Positions 8,109 through 17,384 of a stretch of DNA of 64,000 nucleotides are shown in pieces. Within the stretch, counting starts at the first letter, position 1; each line of letters begins with the position of its first letter. The notes under the pieces were generated by a model. It did no database searches. It was not told where the DNA came from and was given only the letters and a program-made list of their open reading frames with translations. Source of the DNA: Streptomyces caelestis (GTDB lineage Bacteria > Actinomycetota > Actinomycetes > Streptomycetales > Streptomycetaceae); assembly GCF_014205255.1 (NCBI RefSeq), contig NZ_JACHNE010000001.1:7316001-7380000 (forward strand), given 5' to 3'. A program made the translations under genes and the position numbers.

Positions 8109-9575
8109 GTGCCCCAAAGACCGGAAATGACGGGCCCTTTCCGGCCCACCGTGGAATCGCTGTCGACGTTCGAGTGCCCGGAGTGGTTCCGTGATGCCAA
8201 GCTGGGAATCTGGTCGCACTGGGGACCGCAGTCCGTGCCGCGCTACGGCGACTGGTACGCCCGCAACATGTACATCGAGGGGACCGACCAGTACCGCTAC
8301 CACGTACGGACCTACGGTCACCCGTCGACGTTCGGATACAAGGACCTGGCCGCGCTGTGGAAGGCGGAGAGGTTCGATCCGGACGAGCTGGCGGACCTGT
8401 ACGTCAGGGCCGGCGCCCGCTACCTCGTCTCCCTGGCGTCCCATCACGACAACTTCCTCAACTATCCCTCCCTACTGCACCGTTGGAACTCGGCGCAGGT
8501 CGGGCCGGGCAAGGACGTCGTCGGGCTGTGGAGCGAGGCGGCGCGTGCGCGGGGGCTGCGCTTCGGGTTGTCCGAACACCTCGGGGCCGCGTTCAGCTGG
8601 TGGTCGGTGAACAAGGGCGCGGACGCCACCGGACCCTACGCAGGTGTTCCCTACGACGGCACGGATCCGTCCTTCGAGGACCTCTACCTGTCCAACGCCG
8701 AGCACTTCGTCCCGGGGCGGCGCACCGACCCGGTTGCGCCCTGGTACACCGCCAACCCCGGCTGGCACGGACGGTGGCTGGATCTGGTCACCGAGATGAT
8801 CGACCTGTACCAGCCCGACCTGCTCTACTCCGACGGGGCACCGCCCTTCGGCGTCCACGGCATGCAGGCCGGTCTGCGAGCGGCCGCGCACCTGTACAAC
8901 ACCAGCGCGGCCCGCCACGGTGGCCGCAACCAGGCCGTCTACACCCAGAAGGAACGGTGGTCGGAAGTCCGCCGGATCGGCGTGCTGGATGTGGAACGCA
9001 GTCAGGAACCGGCGCTCTCGCCCGTGCCGTGGCAGACCGACACCTGTCTGGGTGGCTGGTTCTACGACGTGCGCGCCGTCTACAAGAGCCCTGCCCACGT
9101 GGTCGAACTGCTCGTCGACGTCGTCGCGAAGAACGGCAGCCTCCTGCTGAACGTCCCCCAACTTCCCGACGGGACCCTCGACGAGGAGTGTCGCCACGTC
9201 CTGAAGGAACTGGCCGGCTGGATGGAGGTGTGCGGGGAGGGGATTCACGGCTCTCGGCCTTTCGGACCGGGCGTCGAAGGTCCCAGTGGTGTCGTCGTGG
9301 ACGGTTTCCGCGAGGAGCGGGTCGCCTGGACCGACGCCGACTACCGTCTCACCCGGCGTGGCGACACGGTCTACGTCTTCCAGATGGCCTGGCCCGAGGA
9401 CCGGCGGTCGATCATTCACAGCCTCGGTCCGCAGGCCGCGATCACCTCCGTCCGGCTCCTGGGCGCGGGACCCGTCGAGTACCACCAGATCTACCCGGGA
9501 GGCGATCTGGTGGTCGAACTGCCCGAGCACCCTCCGACGCCCTACGTCAACTGCCTGGCGATAGGGGTGCGATGA
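8109..9575 (+). CDS. GH29 alpha-L-fucosidase, intracellular
   Basis: 488 residues from a GTG with GAGGTG placed 8 bases upstream. The GH29 features are present: substrate-binding histidines in KLGIWSHWG (near residue 38) and SLASHHDNF (near 113), and the nucleophile region DLLYSDGAPPFG near residue 240. The domain after residue 400 is a short beta domain. No signal peptide is visible, so it probably acts in the cytoplasm on imported fucosides. It is the first gene of the operon and overlaps the binding-protein gene by ATGA. Confidence 0.9.
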   Translation: MPQRPEMTGPFRPTVESLSTFECPEWFRDAKLGIWSHWGPQSVPRYGDWYARNMYIEGTDQYRYHVRTYGHPSTFGYKDLAALWKAERFDPDELADLYVRAGARYLVSLASHHDNFLNYPSLLHRWNSAQVGPGKDVVGLWSEAARARGLRFGLSEHLGAAFSWWSVNKGADATGPYAGVPYDGTDPSFEDLYLSNAEHFVPGRRTDPVAPWYTANPGWHGRWLDLVTEMIDLYQPDLLYSDGAPPFGVHGMQAGLRAAAHLYNTSAARHGGRNQAVYTQKERWSEVRRIGVLDVERSQEPALSPVPWQTDTCLGGWFYDVRAVYKSPAHVVELLVDVVAKNGSLLLNVPQLPDGTLDEECRHVLKELAGWMEVCGEGIHGSRPFGPGVEGPSGVVVDGFREERVAWTDADYRLTRRGDTVYVFQMAWPEDRRSIIHSLGPQAAITSVRLLGAGPVEYHQIYPGGDLVVELPEHPPTPYVNCLAIGVR

Positions 9576-10843
9576 CCATGCGCCCTCTCACACGAAGAGG
9601 TGTGCTGCGCGCGGGTGCCGCGCTCGGGACGTCGGCGGCGATCGCCGGGAGCACTGCCGCCTGCGGTGCCTCCCGGCGCAAGGACGAGCTGGTCTTCGGC
9701 TTCCATGGCGACACCGTCTCCATCGGCATATTCCGGCAGATCGTCGCGCTCTACCGCCGGAAGAACCCCGGCAGCCGGATCAGCTACACCTACGCCGACC
9801 CCTCGGGCTTCTTCCGGCGGCTGCCGCTGATGTTCCGTGCCGGTACCGCGCCCGACGTGATGATCGTGGCCGAGAGCTGGGTGTCCGGACTGAGTGAGCT
9901 GAACGCCTACGCCGACCTCGCGTCGTTCATCCGGCGCGACGGCGTCGACGAGGGGCAGTGGGTGCCCGGTGCGCTGAACCCGGCCCGGATCGGCGACCAG
10001 GTGCTCTGCCTGCCCTTGATCGTCTACCCCAAGGGCGTCACGTACAACAAGACCCTGCTGGACAAGCTCGGTATCGGCCCGCCGCAGGACGGCTGGCGCG
10101 AGCGCGACTTCGTCGAGATGGCCACGGAGGCGACATCCGGCTCCGGCAACAGCCGCATCTGGGGCATGCGCAACGGGTTCGCCGACCCGCTGATCTACGA
10201 CGTCCCCACCGTCCACGGCGGTCTTCCCTTCGATCCGGTCACCAGGAAGATGACCGCCACGGACGACCGCATGGCCTCCTCCTTCCGGCTCATGTACGAC
10301 CTGGTCCGCACCCGCCGTGTGATGCCCGCGGCAGGACGCGCCCAGTACGCGGCGGGATTCTCCAGCGGCCTGTTCGCGATGGACACCTTCCTCGGGTACT
10401 CCCTCACCAGCCTCAACCAGCAGATCGGCGACCGGTTCGAGTGGGGCGTCGCGCCGTACCCGAAGGAATGGAGAGGCACCTTCCAGAGCAACAACGTGGC
10501 GATCTTCGAGGGGTCGAAGCGCAAGGAAGAGGCCTGGCACTTCGCCAGCTTCATGGCCGCCGACCCCGACGCCCAGCGTCTCCTGGGATCGCTCGGCACC
10601 CCCGCGCTGCGGACAGCCGTCAAAGGCTGGCAACGGAGCCTGTCCGCCTCCGACCGGGCGCTGCCCTGGGACCACATGATCGAGGGCATGGGGCAGCAGG
10701 TCGTGGCCTTCCAGGGCGGCCTGTTCAACAAGGTCTGGGACCTGCTGAAGCAACAGGTGGAGGCCATGGAGGCGCGGGGGGTCCCGGTCGACGAGGTACT
10801 TCGGGTGCTGCAGGAACGGGGCACACAGATCCTGCGTGCCTGA
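9572..10843 (+). CDS. Sugar ABC transporter substrate-binding lipoprotein
   Basis: 423 residues if begun at the ATG that overlaps the fucosidase stop; a second ATG lies two codons later. The N-terminus has twin arginines (TRRGVLRAG), a hydrophobic stretch and a lipobox ending GSTAAC, so it is exported and lipid-anchored. The rest is a family 1 extracellular solute-binding protein: YPKGVTYNKTLLDKLG and the late HFASFMAADPDAQ block are typical. It would capture fucosyl oligosaccharides for the two permeases downstream. No ATPase gene follows; Streptomyces sugar importers commonly share the ATPase MsiK encoded elsewhere (family knowledge). Confidence 0.9.
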   Translation: MTMRPLTRRGVLRAGAALGTSAAIAGSTAACGASRRKDELVFGFHGDTVSIGIFRQIVALYRRKNPGSRISYTYADPSGFFRRLPLMFRAGTAPDVMIVAESWVSGLSELNAYADLASFIRRDGVDEGQWVPGALNPARIGDQVLCLPLIVYPKGVTYNKTLLDKLGIGPPQDGWRERDFVEMATEATSGSGNSRIWGMRNGFADPLIYDVPTVHGGLPFDPVTRKMTATDDRMASSFRLMYDLVRTRRVMPAAGRAQYAAGFSSGLFAMDTFLGYSLTSLNQQIGDRFEWGVAPYPKEWRGTFQSNNVAIFEGSKRKEEAWHFASFMAADPDAQRLLGSLGTPALRTAVKGWQRSLSASDRALPWDHMIEGMGQQVVAFQGGLFNKVWDLLKQQVEAMEARGVPVDEVLRVLQERGTQILRA

Positions 10844-10872
10844 GTAACGGTGAAGTGAGTGGAGACGTGATC

Positions 10873-11769
10873 GTGACGAGACACTGGCGGAGGCTGCGGC
10901 ACTCGGAGTCCGCGGCTTTCTGGCTGTTCCTGACGCCCTGGCTTGTGGGCTTGCTCGGCCTCACCCTCGGGCCCATGCTGTTCTCGCTGTACGCGGCCTT
11001 CACCCGGTGGAACGGGGTCGCCGCGCCGGAGTGGATCGGGTTGCAGAACTTCCGGGTGCTGTTCACCACGGACCTGGACTTCTGGCCCTCGCTGGGGCAC
11101 ACCTTTCTCTACGCCGGGGCCCGAGTGGTCCTGGGTACGGTGGTGGCTCTGGCTCTCGCGGCCATGGTCAACACCCCCATCATCGGCCGTACGTTCTTCC
11201 GGACGGCGTTCTTCCTGCCGGCCATCGTCACCGGCGTGCCGCTGTTCGTGGTCTGGCAGTGGATGTTCGACCCCCAGGCCGGGATCCTCAACTACCTGCT
11301 GGGCATGGTGGGCATCGACGGCCCCGACTGGCTCGGGAGCAGCACGTGGGCGATACCCGCCCTGGTCTTCATGAGCCTCACCGCGACCGGCGGCGCGATG
11401 ATCATCTTTCTCGCGGGACTTCAGGACGTCCCCGTGGAGCTGCGTGATGCGGCCCTCGTGGACGGCGCCGGCTGGTGGCAGCGGTTCATCCGTATCACCG
11501 TGCCGCTACTGTCCCCGGTCATCCTGTTCAACGTGATCATGGGCCTGATCTCCTCGCTCCAGGTGTTCGCGGAGCCTTATGTGATGACCGGGGGCGGACC
11601 GGAGCACACCACCTACTTCCTCGGCCTGTACCTCTTCAACGAGGCGTTCTCCTACTCGAACGTCGGCTACGCCTCCGCGCTCGCCTGGGTGCAGTTCCTG
11701 ATCGTCCTGGTGCTCACGGTCGTCGTGCTGCGGTTCGCCCGCCGCCACGTCCACTACCTCGGCTCCTGA
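10873..11769 (+). CDS. Sugar ABC transporter permease (MalF/UgpA type)
   Basis: 298 residues with six predicted membrane segments. The EAA loop, which docks the ATPase, reads ELRDAALVDGAGWWQRF near residue 195. I chose GTG 10873 because a GTGGAG site lies 8 bases before it; GTG 10867 is the alternative. It pairs with the next gene to form the import channel and lies 30 bases after the binding-protein gene. Confidence 0.9.
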   Translation: MTRHWRRLRHSESAAFWLFLTPWLVGLLGLTLGPMLFSLYAAFTRWNGVAAPEWIGLQNFRVLFTTDLDFWPSLGHTFLYAGARVVLGTVVALALAAMVNTPIIGRTFFRTAFFLPAIVTGVPLFVVWQWMFDPQAGILNYLLGMVGIDGPDWLGSSTWAIPALVFMSLTATGGAMIIFLAGLQDVPVELRDAALVDGAGWWQRFIRITVPLLSPVILFNVIMGLISSLQVFAEPYVMTGGGPEHTTYFLGLYLFNEAFSYSNVGYASALAWVQFLIVLVLTVVVLRFARRHVHYLGS

Positions 11770-11782
11770 AAGGCACCGGACC

Positions 11783-12748
11783 ATGTCAGACATCCGCACA
11801 TCCGCGGGAACCACCTCGACAGCCACGGACAGAGCGACAGCCAACGGCGCGGCGGCGAACGGGGATCCGGGCAACGACCAGGGCACGCCCTCGGCTCGTG
11901 CGCTCCGGCTGCCCCTCACCCGCGGCCGCGTAGCTCTCGTCCCGCTCTATGTCCCCCTGTGCATCGCTGCCTTCTTCTTCGTCCTGCCCTTCCTGTGGAT
12001 GCTCTCCGGTGCCTTCAAGGACGCCAGTGAGATCGCCGCCTACCCCCCACGCCTGTTGCCGGGCAACCTCGACGGCCGGAACTTCTCCGCCTCCGCCGCC
12101 GGGGTGTCCTTGTGGCGGTACTTCGGCAACTCGCTCTTCGTGGCCGTCGTCTCCACCATCGGGACCCTGGTGTGCTCCTCCATGGCCGCCTTCGCCTTCG
12201 CCCACCTGCGTTCGCGCGCCCGCCGCCCGCTCTTCGCGACGCTGCTCGCCACGATGATGCTGCCGCCGTTCATCACCCTCATCCCGTCCTACGCGATCTA
12301 CCAGGAGCTCGGCTGGCTCGACAGCTACCTCCCGCTGACCGTGCCGAGCTTCCTGGGGGTGGGCTGCGCCTTCTACATCTTCCTGCTGCGCCAGTTCTTC
12401 CTCGGCATCCCCAAGGAGCTCTTCGAGGCGGCCCGCATCGACGGCGCGGGACGGCTGCGCCAGTTCGTCGCCATCGCGCTGCCCCTGTCCAGGCCTGCCC
12501 TGATCACCGTCGGCCTCTTCCAGTTCGTCGCCTCCTGGAACGACTTCTTCGGACCTCTGATCTTCCTCACCGACGCCTCGAAGTTCACCCTGCCCGTGGC
12601 CGTCAACTTCTTCCAGAGTCTGTACGCCGCCGACTACGGCAGGTTGCTGGCCGTCAGCTGTGTCACCGTCGCTCCGGTGATCCTGCTGTTCCTGATCGCG
12701 CAGAAGTTCTTCGTCCAGGGCATCGCCACGACGGGTGGCAAGACCTGA
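11783..12748 (+). CDS. Sugar ABC transporter permease (MalG type)
   Basis: 321 residues. The first 50 residues are a hydrophilic, Ala/Thr-rich extension (TSTATDRATANGAAANG) not usual in the family; six membrane segments follow. The EAA loop reads ELFEAARIDGAGRLRQF near residue 215. It lies 13 bases after the first permease. About 270 bases separate it from the second fucosidase, which seems to have its own control region. Confidence 0.9.
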   Translation: MSDIRTSAGTTSTATDRATANGAAANGDPGNDQGTPSARALRLPLTRGRVALVPLYVPLCIAAFFFVLPFLWMLSGAFKDASEIAAYPPRLLPGNLDGRNFSASAAGVSLWRYFGNSLFVAVVSTIGTLVCSSMAAFAFAHLRSRARRPLFATLLATMMLPPFITLIPSYAIYQELGWLDSYLPLTVPSFLGVGCAFYIFLLRQFFLGIPKELFEAARIDGAGRLRQFVAIALPLSRPALITVGLFQFVASWNDFFGPLIFLTDASKFTLPVAVNFFQSLYAADYGRLLAVSCVTVAPVILLFLIAQKFFVQGIATTGGKT

Positions 12749-12989
12749 AGCAGACGCCGGCCGAACGGGATGGTTCGCCGTCAGGTCTCGCCCGCTCGGG
12801 CCCCGTGGTCACCGGCGCGATGCCGGGCCGGTTGACCGCCCGAGCGGCTGCCGGCCCGCGGCAGCCCGGCCCGCTTGGACTTGTCGCGCGGTGACCCTAC
12901 CGCTGCCCACTGGGCGACGTGTCATCCGACCACTGGAGCAACTTCCTTTACTCAACGGCCCATTGACAGCGCCTTGCGGGCAACCAGAC

Positions 12990-13005
12990 CATCAGACATC
13001 CGATG
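12990..13005. promoter_or_regulatory. Imperfect palindrome upstream of the secreted fucosidase
   Basis: CATCAGACATCCGATG pairs 12 of 16 positions with its reverse complement (CATCnGA..TCnGATG). It lies 14 bases before the GTG start and 21 bases after a TTGACA hexamer at 12963-12968. This position fits a repressor site over the promoter. The cognate regulator is unknown; GntR- or LacI-type proteins bind sites of this shape. The rest of the 271-base gap (12749-13019) shows no gene. Confidence 0.45.
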
Positions 13006-13019
13006 AATGGGAGCCGCTC

Positions 13020-15368
13020 GTGAGTACGTATGCAAGACGCCAGGTTCTGGGTGCCGCGGCGGGTGTGACAGCCGTGGCCGCTCTTCCCATCGCCCTGGGT
13101 ACCCAGGCACAGGCCGCGGAGCCGACCGTCGGGCAGGCGGGGCAGTGGGTTCCCGTCCCCGACCCGATACCCGTCCCGCTCGACGCCCTCTTCGACAACG
13201 ACGGCATCGACACCGCCACCGCACGCGGCGGCGACTTCGACGGCTCGGGCTACACGTTCCCGGGTGAGGAACTCCCCGCCGGCCGGGTCGAGGTCGACGG
13301 CGTCCCCTTCCTCTTCCCGTCGTCCGCCGCGGGCGCCAAGAACAACGTGGTCGCGCTCGGTCAGCGCATCGAGCTGCCCAAGGGCCGCTACCTGTCGGCC
13401 CTGTTCCTCACGGCGGGCAGCTACGGCAACGCCTCCGGTACGGCCACCGTGCACTATGCGAACGGTTCGAGCACGACCGCCGGACTCGGCGGTTCCGACT
13501 GGTACTCGCCGGGCGGCTCACTGTCGGCCGCGTACCGCTACAAGCCGGACGGCACCAAGGACGAGCACCGCGTCGGGATCGGCACGTCGGAGTTGTGGAT
13601 GGATCCTCGACGGGAGGCGATCGCGCTCACGCTGCCGAAGACCAACCCGGCGGAGGTCGGCAAGTCGTCCCTGCACGTCTTCGCCCTCTCCCTCCAGCCG
13701 GTCGCCCAGGGACGGGCGCTGGCCCTGCGGGACGCACACTCCACGAACTCACTGCTGGAGTCCACGGGCGCCCAGAGCGTCGAGGCCACCGTCGTCAACG
13801 CGGGCACGGTCGCAGTCCTGGCGGCCGACGGTGTGTCCGTGGGCGTCGACGTGCCCGGCGCCCGCACTGTCGAGCCCGCCCGCGTCCGCCGCCTCGACCC
13901 CGGTGAGCAGGCCCGCGTCCGCGTCGGCATCCGCAACCGCACCGGCACCGCGCCCGGCACCACGCGGGAGGGCACGGTGACCGTCAGCGGACGGGGCGGA
14001 CAAGTCACCTCCAGGGAAGGAAAGTTGACCCTCGGCGTCGCCGACTACCAGCCCACCGACGCTTCGCTCACCGGCCATCAGGCGCCGTACTGGTTCCAGG
14101 GCGCCAAGTTCGGCATCTTCATCCACTGGGGCGTCTACTCGGTGCCCGCCTGGTCGCCCGTCGGCAAGCAGTACGCCGAGTGGTACTGGAACCACATGCA
14201 GGACCCGGCGAACGCCGTCTACGCCTACCACAGGGAGAAGTACGGCGAGGACTTCGCGTACGACGACTTCATTCCGATGTTCAGGGCGGAGAAGTTCGAT
14301 CCGCGGGCGTGGGTCGAGCTGTTCCGGGACGCGGGCGCGCAGTACCACGTGCTGACATCGAAACACCATGAGGGCTTCGCCCTGTGGAACACGAAGGTCT
14401 CCGACCGCAACTCCGTGAAGATGGGTCCGCGGCGCGACCTGATCAAGGAACTCTTCGACGCCTCCAGGCGCTACACACCCGAACTCCACCGTGGCCTGTA
14501 CTTCTCCATGCCCGAGTGGTTCAACCCCGACAACCCGTGGATGGGACACGCCCCGCGCAACCCGTACACCCTTCAGCCGGAGCCGTACACCGGCTACAGC
14601 GCGGGCAAGGACTTCGTGCGGGATTATCAGGCCCCGCAGATGCTGGAACTGATCCACGGCTACGACCCGCAGCTCATCTGGTGCGACATCGGCGGTGCCA
14701 ACGACAGCCTCCATGTGCTCGCGGAGTACTTCAACCACGCCAAGAACCGCCGCCGGCCCATCGAGGTGACCGTCAACGACCGCTCGGGCATCGGCTTCCA
14801 CGACTTCACGACCCCCGAATACACGACGTACGAGAACACGGTCGTCGCGAAGTGGGAGTCCAGCCGCGGCCTCGACCCCTTCAGCTACGGCTACAACCAG
14901 GCGACGCCCGACGACGCCTACATGACGACCGAAGAGGTCGTGCACGACCTGGTCGACATCGTCTCCAAGAACGGCAACTTTCTCCTCGACATCGGGCCGC
15001 GCGCCGACGGCACCATCCCGGAGATCATGCAGACACGGCTGCGCGAGACGGGCCGCTGGCTGCGCGTCAACGGCGAGGCGATATACGACACGACGTACTG
15101 GTCGCGCATGGCACAGCTGGGCGAGGAACTGCGGTTCACGGTCCGGCAGAACGAGGCGTTCTACATCCACTCGCTGGCCCGGCCGGGCGCGAAGCTCACC
15201 GTCGAGGCCCCGGTGCCGATCCGCAACGGCGACAAGGTGACGATGCTCGGCCACGACCGCCCGCTGACCTGGACCGTCAGCAACGGCTCGCTCGTGATCG
15301 ACGTACCCGAAGCGGCCCGCAGGGCGGGGCAGTACGTGTGGGTGTTCAAGGTGGAGTGGCAGGGTTGA
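13020..15368 (+). CDS. Secreted multidomain GH29 alpha-L-fucosidase
   Basis: 782 residues from a GTG with GGGAG 7 bases upstream; the longer open frame to 12735 has no family character. The N-terminus is a Tat signal (ARRQVLGAAAG, cleavage near AQAAEP). Residues about 45-250 form a beta-rich module of the kind that binds sugars, and 250-340 look like an Ig-like linker. The GH29 barrel starts near residue 350 (AKFGIFIHWGVYSVP), with HHEGF near 455 and the nucleophile region LIWCDIGG near 555. It would release fucose or trim fucosylated glycans outside the cell, feeding the importer upstream. Confidence 0.9.
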   Translation: MSTYARRQVLGAAAGVTAVAALPIALGTQAQAAEPTVGQAGQWVPVPDPIPVPLDALFDNDGIDTATARGGDFDGSGYTFPGEELPAGRVEVDGVPFLFPSSAAGAKNNVVALGQRIELPKGRYLSALFLTAGSYGNASGTATVHYANGSSTTAGLGGSDWYSPGGSLSAAYRYKPDGTKDEHRVGIGTSELWMDPRREAIALTLPKTNPAEVGKSSLHVFALSLQPVAQGRALALRDAHSTNSLLESTGAQSVEATVVNAGTVAVLAADGVSVGVDVPGARTVEPARVRRLDPGEQARVRVGIRNRTGTAPGTTREGTVTVSGRGGQVTSREGKLTLGVADYQPTDASLTGHQAPYWFQGAKFGIFIHWGVYSVPAWSPVGKQYAEWYWNHMQDPANAVYAYHREKYGEDFAYDDFIPMFRAEKFDPRAWVELFRDAGAQYHVLTSKHHEGFALWNTKVSDRNSVKMGPRRDLIKELFDASRRYTPELHRGLYFSMPEWFNPDNPWMGHAPRNPYTLQPEPYTGYSAGKDFVRDYQAPQMLELIHGYDPQLIWCDIGGANDSLHVLAEYFNHAKNRRRPIEVTVNDRSGIGFHDFTTPEYTTYENTVVAKWESSRGLDPFSYGYNQATPDDAYMTTEEVVHDLVDIVSKNGNFLLDIGPRADGTIPEIMQTRLRETGRWLRVNGEAIYDTTYWSRMAQLGEELRFTVRQNEAFYIHSLARPGAKLTVEAPVPIRNGDKVTMLGHDRPLTWTVSNGSLVIDVPEAARRAGQYVWVFKVEWQG

Positions 15369-15544
15369 AGTTCCCCCGTGACCGTGGACAGCGGGTGGTT
15401 ACGCTGCGGGGGCGAGGTCCTGCGTCGGTCAGTGCCCTGGTTCCAAGCGGGGTGACGCACCTCTGGGAACTGTCTTCAGTTGCGATCAAGCCCGGGGTGG
15501 GGTGTCGGTCCGATAGGACTGTGGTGTGACGCGTGCGCAACTTA

Positions 15545-16430
15545 GAGGTCCTAACAAAGGCGTTGGACGTGTCGGTGGGTGATGAGGCAGGTGGCGAGGC
15601 CAAGGAAGGCTTCGTGGATGTCGTCGCGTCTTTCCCAGCGGATGCGCAGGCGGCGGAAGCCGTGGAGCCAGGAGATGGTGCGTTCGACGACCCAGCGGAA
15701 GATGCCCAGGCCGGAGCCGTGCGGCTGTCCGCGTTCGGCGACCACGGGCCGGATACCGCGTTTCCGCAGCAGCCGCCGGTACTTGTCGTGGTCATAGCCG
15801 CGGTCGGCGAAGAGCATGTCCGGCCGTCTGCGTGGCCGTCCGACGACGCCGGCCACGGGTGGGACCTTGTCCAGCAGGGGCAGGAGTTGGGTGACGTCGT
15901 TACGGTTCCCGCCGGTCAGCGACACAGCGAGCGGGACGCCCTGGCCATCGACAAGGACGTGGTGTTTGCTGCCCGGCCGTGCGCGGTCGACCGGGCTGGG
16001 ACCGCTTTTGAGCCTCTGCGGGCCGCCCGCACGTGGGAGGAGTCGATCACCGCCCGCGACCAGTCCAGCTGCTTCGCCGACCGCAGCCTCTTCAGCAGCA
16101 CCAAGTGCAGCTGGTCCCACACGCCGGCCTCGTTCCAGGCGGCCAGGCGTCGCCAGCACGTCATACCCGAACCAAAGCCCAGCTCCTGGGGCAGGTACTC
16201 CCACTGGATGCCGGTGTGCAGCACGAACAGGATCCCGCACAGGGCCTGCCGGTCAGGCACTCGCGGCCGGCCCGCCACCAGCTTCGGCCCCGGCTCGGGC
16301 AGTAACGGCTCGATGAGCGACCACAGTTCGTCCGACACGATCCACGGCCGCGACTGACGTTTCCCCACGACCCGACCAACGAGCAGACAAGCCCGATGGT
16401 CACTTGATCAACAACTTCTGTTAGGACCTC
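15545..16430 (-). mobile_element. IS5-family insertion sequence, complete (886 bp)
   Basis: The ends are inverted repeats GAGGTCCTAACA (15545-15556) and TGTTAGGACCTC (16419-16430), perfect over 12 bases. The trinucleotide TTA is present on both sides (15542-15544 and 16431-16433) as target duplication. Removing the element and one TTA restores an open frame across the junction, which shows exactly where it jumped in. The transposase is read on the minus strand in two overlapping frames. The element looks potentially active. Confidence 0.92.
15551..16368 (-). CDS. IS5-family transposase made by -1 frameshift
   Basis: Two overlapping frames. The upstream frame (16368 down to 15916) gives the N-terminal part, with RPWIVSDELWSLIEPLLPEP and DSSHVRAARRG. 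The downstream frame (open 16240 to 15551) gives the catalytic part, with LKSGPSPVDRARPGSKHH, LLFADRGYD-like FADRGYDHD, and the end FRRLRIRWERR. The frames join at an A-AAA-G run (TTTT at 16006-16009 on the plus strand), where a -1 slip turns RRGSK into the frame reading LKSGPS. This matches the known IS5/IS427 group strategy. The full product would be about 270 residues. Confidence 0.85.
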
Positions 16431-16696
16431 TTAACGACAGCGAGTGGGAGTTCATCGGGCCGTTCCTACCCGTCGGCAGATTCGGCCCGTGCCCCGAGCG
16501 GCTGCGTGAGCAGTTCGAGGGGGTGATCTGGAGGTTCCGCACAGGCAGCCAGTGGCGGGGGATGCCTGAACGGTTCGGCGCCTGACAGACGGTCTACAAC
16601 CGCTTCATGCGGTGGCGGGACGCCGGCGTCTTCCAGGCCCTGCTGGAAGAGGCGATCGCCGAAGCCGCTCACAGGGACGAGATCGACATGTCCCTG
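16431..16696 (+). pseudogene. Transposase gene split by the IS5 element (5' half)
   Basis: The start codon and first six codons (GTG at 15526, reading VTRAQL) lie left of the inserted IS, and the rest resumes after it: NDSEWEFIGPFLPVGRFGP, then VIWRFRTGSQWRGMPERFGA. A TGA replaces the Trp codon before QTVYNRF (at about 16583). The match continues to EAAHRDEIDMSL and then ends abruptly at 16696. It is an IS5-family transposase of a different subgroup from the inserted one. Its C-terminal counterpart may be the fragment at 20800-20925. Confidence 0.85.
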
Positions 16697-17179
16697 GGGG
16701 CGGCCAGGGGCCGCCAGGTCGAAATCGATCAGAGCCGCGGCACGGCCGTCGCGGAAGACGACGTTGTCCGGGCACACATCGTTGTGGCACAGGATCGTTC
16801 CTCCCGCCGGGTCAGCCAGGGCTCGGGGCCACTCGACGCATGTGTCGACCGAGATGGCCGCGCTGGTCTCGTGCAGGCGACGCAGCAGGCTTCCTACCGA
16901 TCTCAGCGCGGTCTCTGTCATCACCCAGCGCGGAAACGGTGGTAGGGCGACGTCTCCGGGGATGAAGGTCAGCTGCTCGCGGCCGTTCGCGGTGAGACGG
17001 ACCGGCGTCGGAGCCGCGTCGAAGCCGTGCTCTTTGAGCGCGAGGAGGTGGGTGTGGAGGGCGCGCGCGGTGCGCGGCGCTGGGCGTTCCACCAGGGCTC
17101 CGCGGCGGAAGACCGCGCCCGCGTTCACCATGCCGCCGACCAGTGCTTCGCCCTCTGTCACCTCGCCCTCAACCATCAT
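16694..17179 (-). pseudogene. Phosphotransferase (APH/choline-kinase fold), 3'-truncated
   Basis: Residues 1-160 are good aminoglycoside-phosphotransferase-like sequence: catalytic loop CHNDVCPDNVVF and the metal-binding LIDFDLAAPGRP are both present. After this the frame runs into the antisense of the transposase fragment and ends at 16466, so the C-terminal third is lost. The start is the ATG at 17179 (or the next codon), with TAGCGT 7 bases upstream in a leaderless arrangement. The original substrate cannot be told; loss of the helical C-lobe makes activity unlikely. Confidence 0.8.
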
Positions 17180-17384
17180 GCGATCACGCTATCGTCAGGT
17201 CGGCCGTGTGTGGGACGGCCCCGAAATGGGCTTCGAACTTGGTCGCTCACCTGGGCATTCACCGGACGCTGAGGCGGCCTTCGTCTGAATCATGTGCTCC
17301 GACCAAGGTGCACGTGACCACGATGAAGGCCGTGAGGGTGAGTCTGCTGCCTGATGCCGCCGCAGGGAAAGCGTTCGCGGAAGC

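Noticed and set aside
8109..12748. Importer operon judged incomplete because no ATP-binding subunit is encoded
   Set aside because: Streptomyces sugar importers of this class commonly use the shared ATPase MsiK, so the absence is normal.
15551..16368. IS5 transposase as a frameshifted pseudogene
   Set aside because: The two frames join at an A4 slip site with intact ends and clean inverted repeats, which fits programmed frameshifting better than decay.
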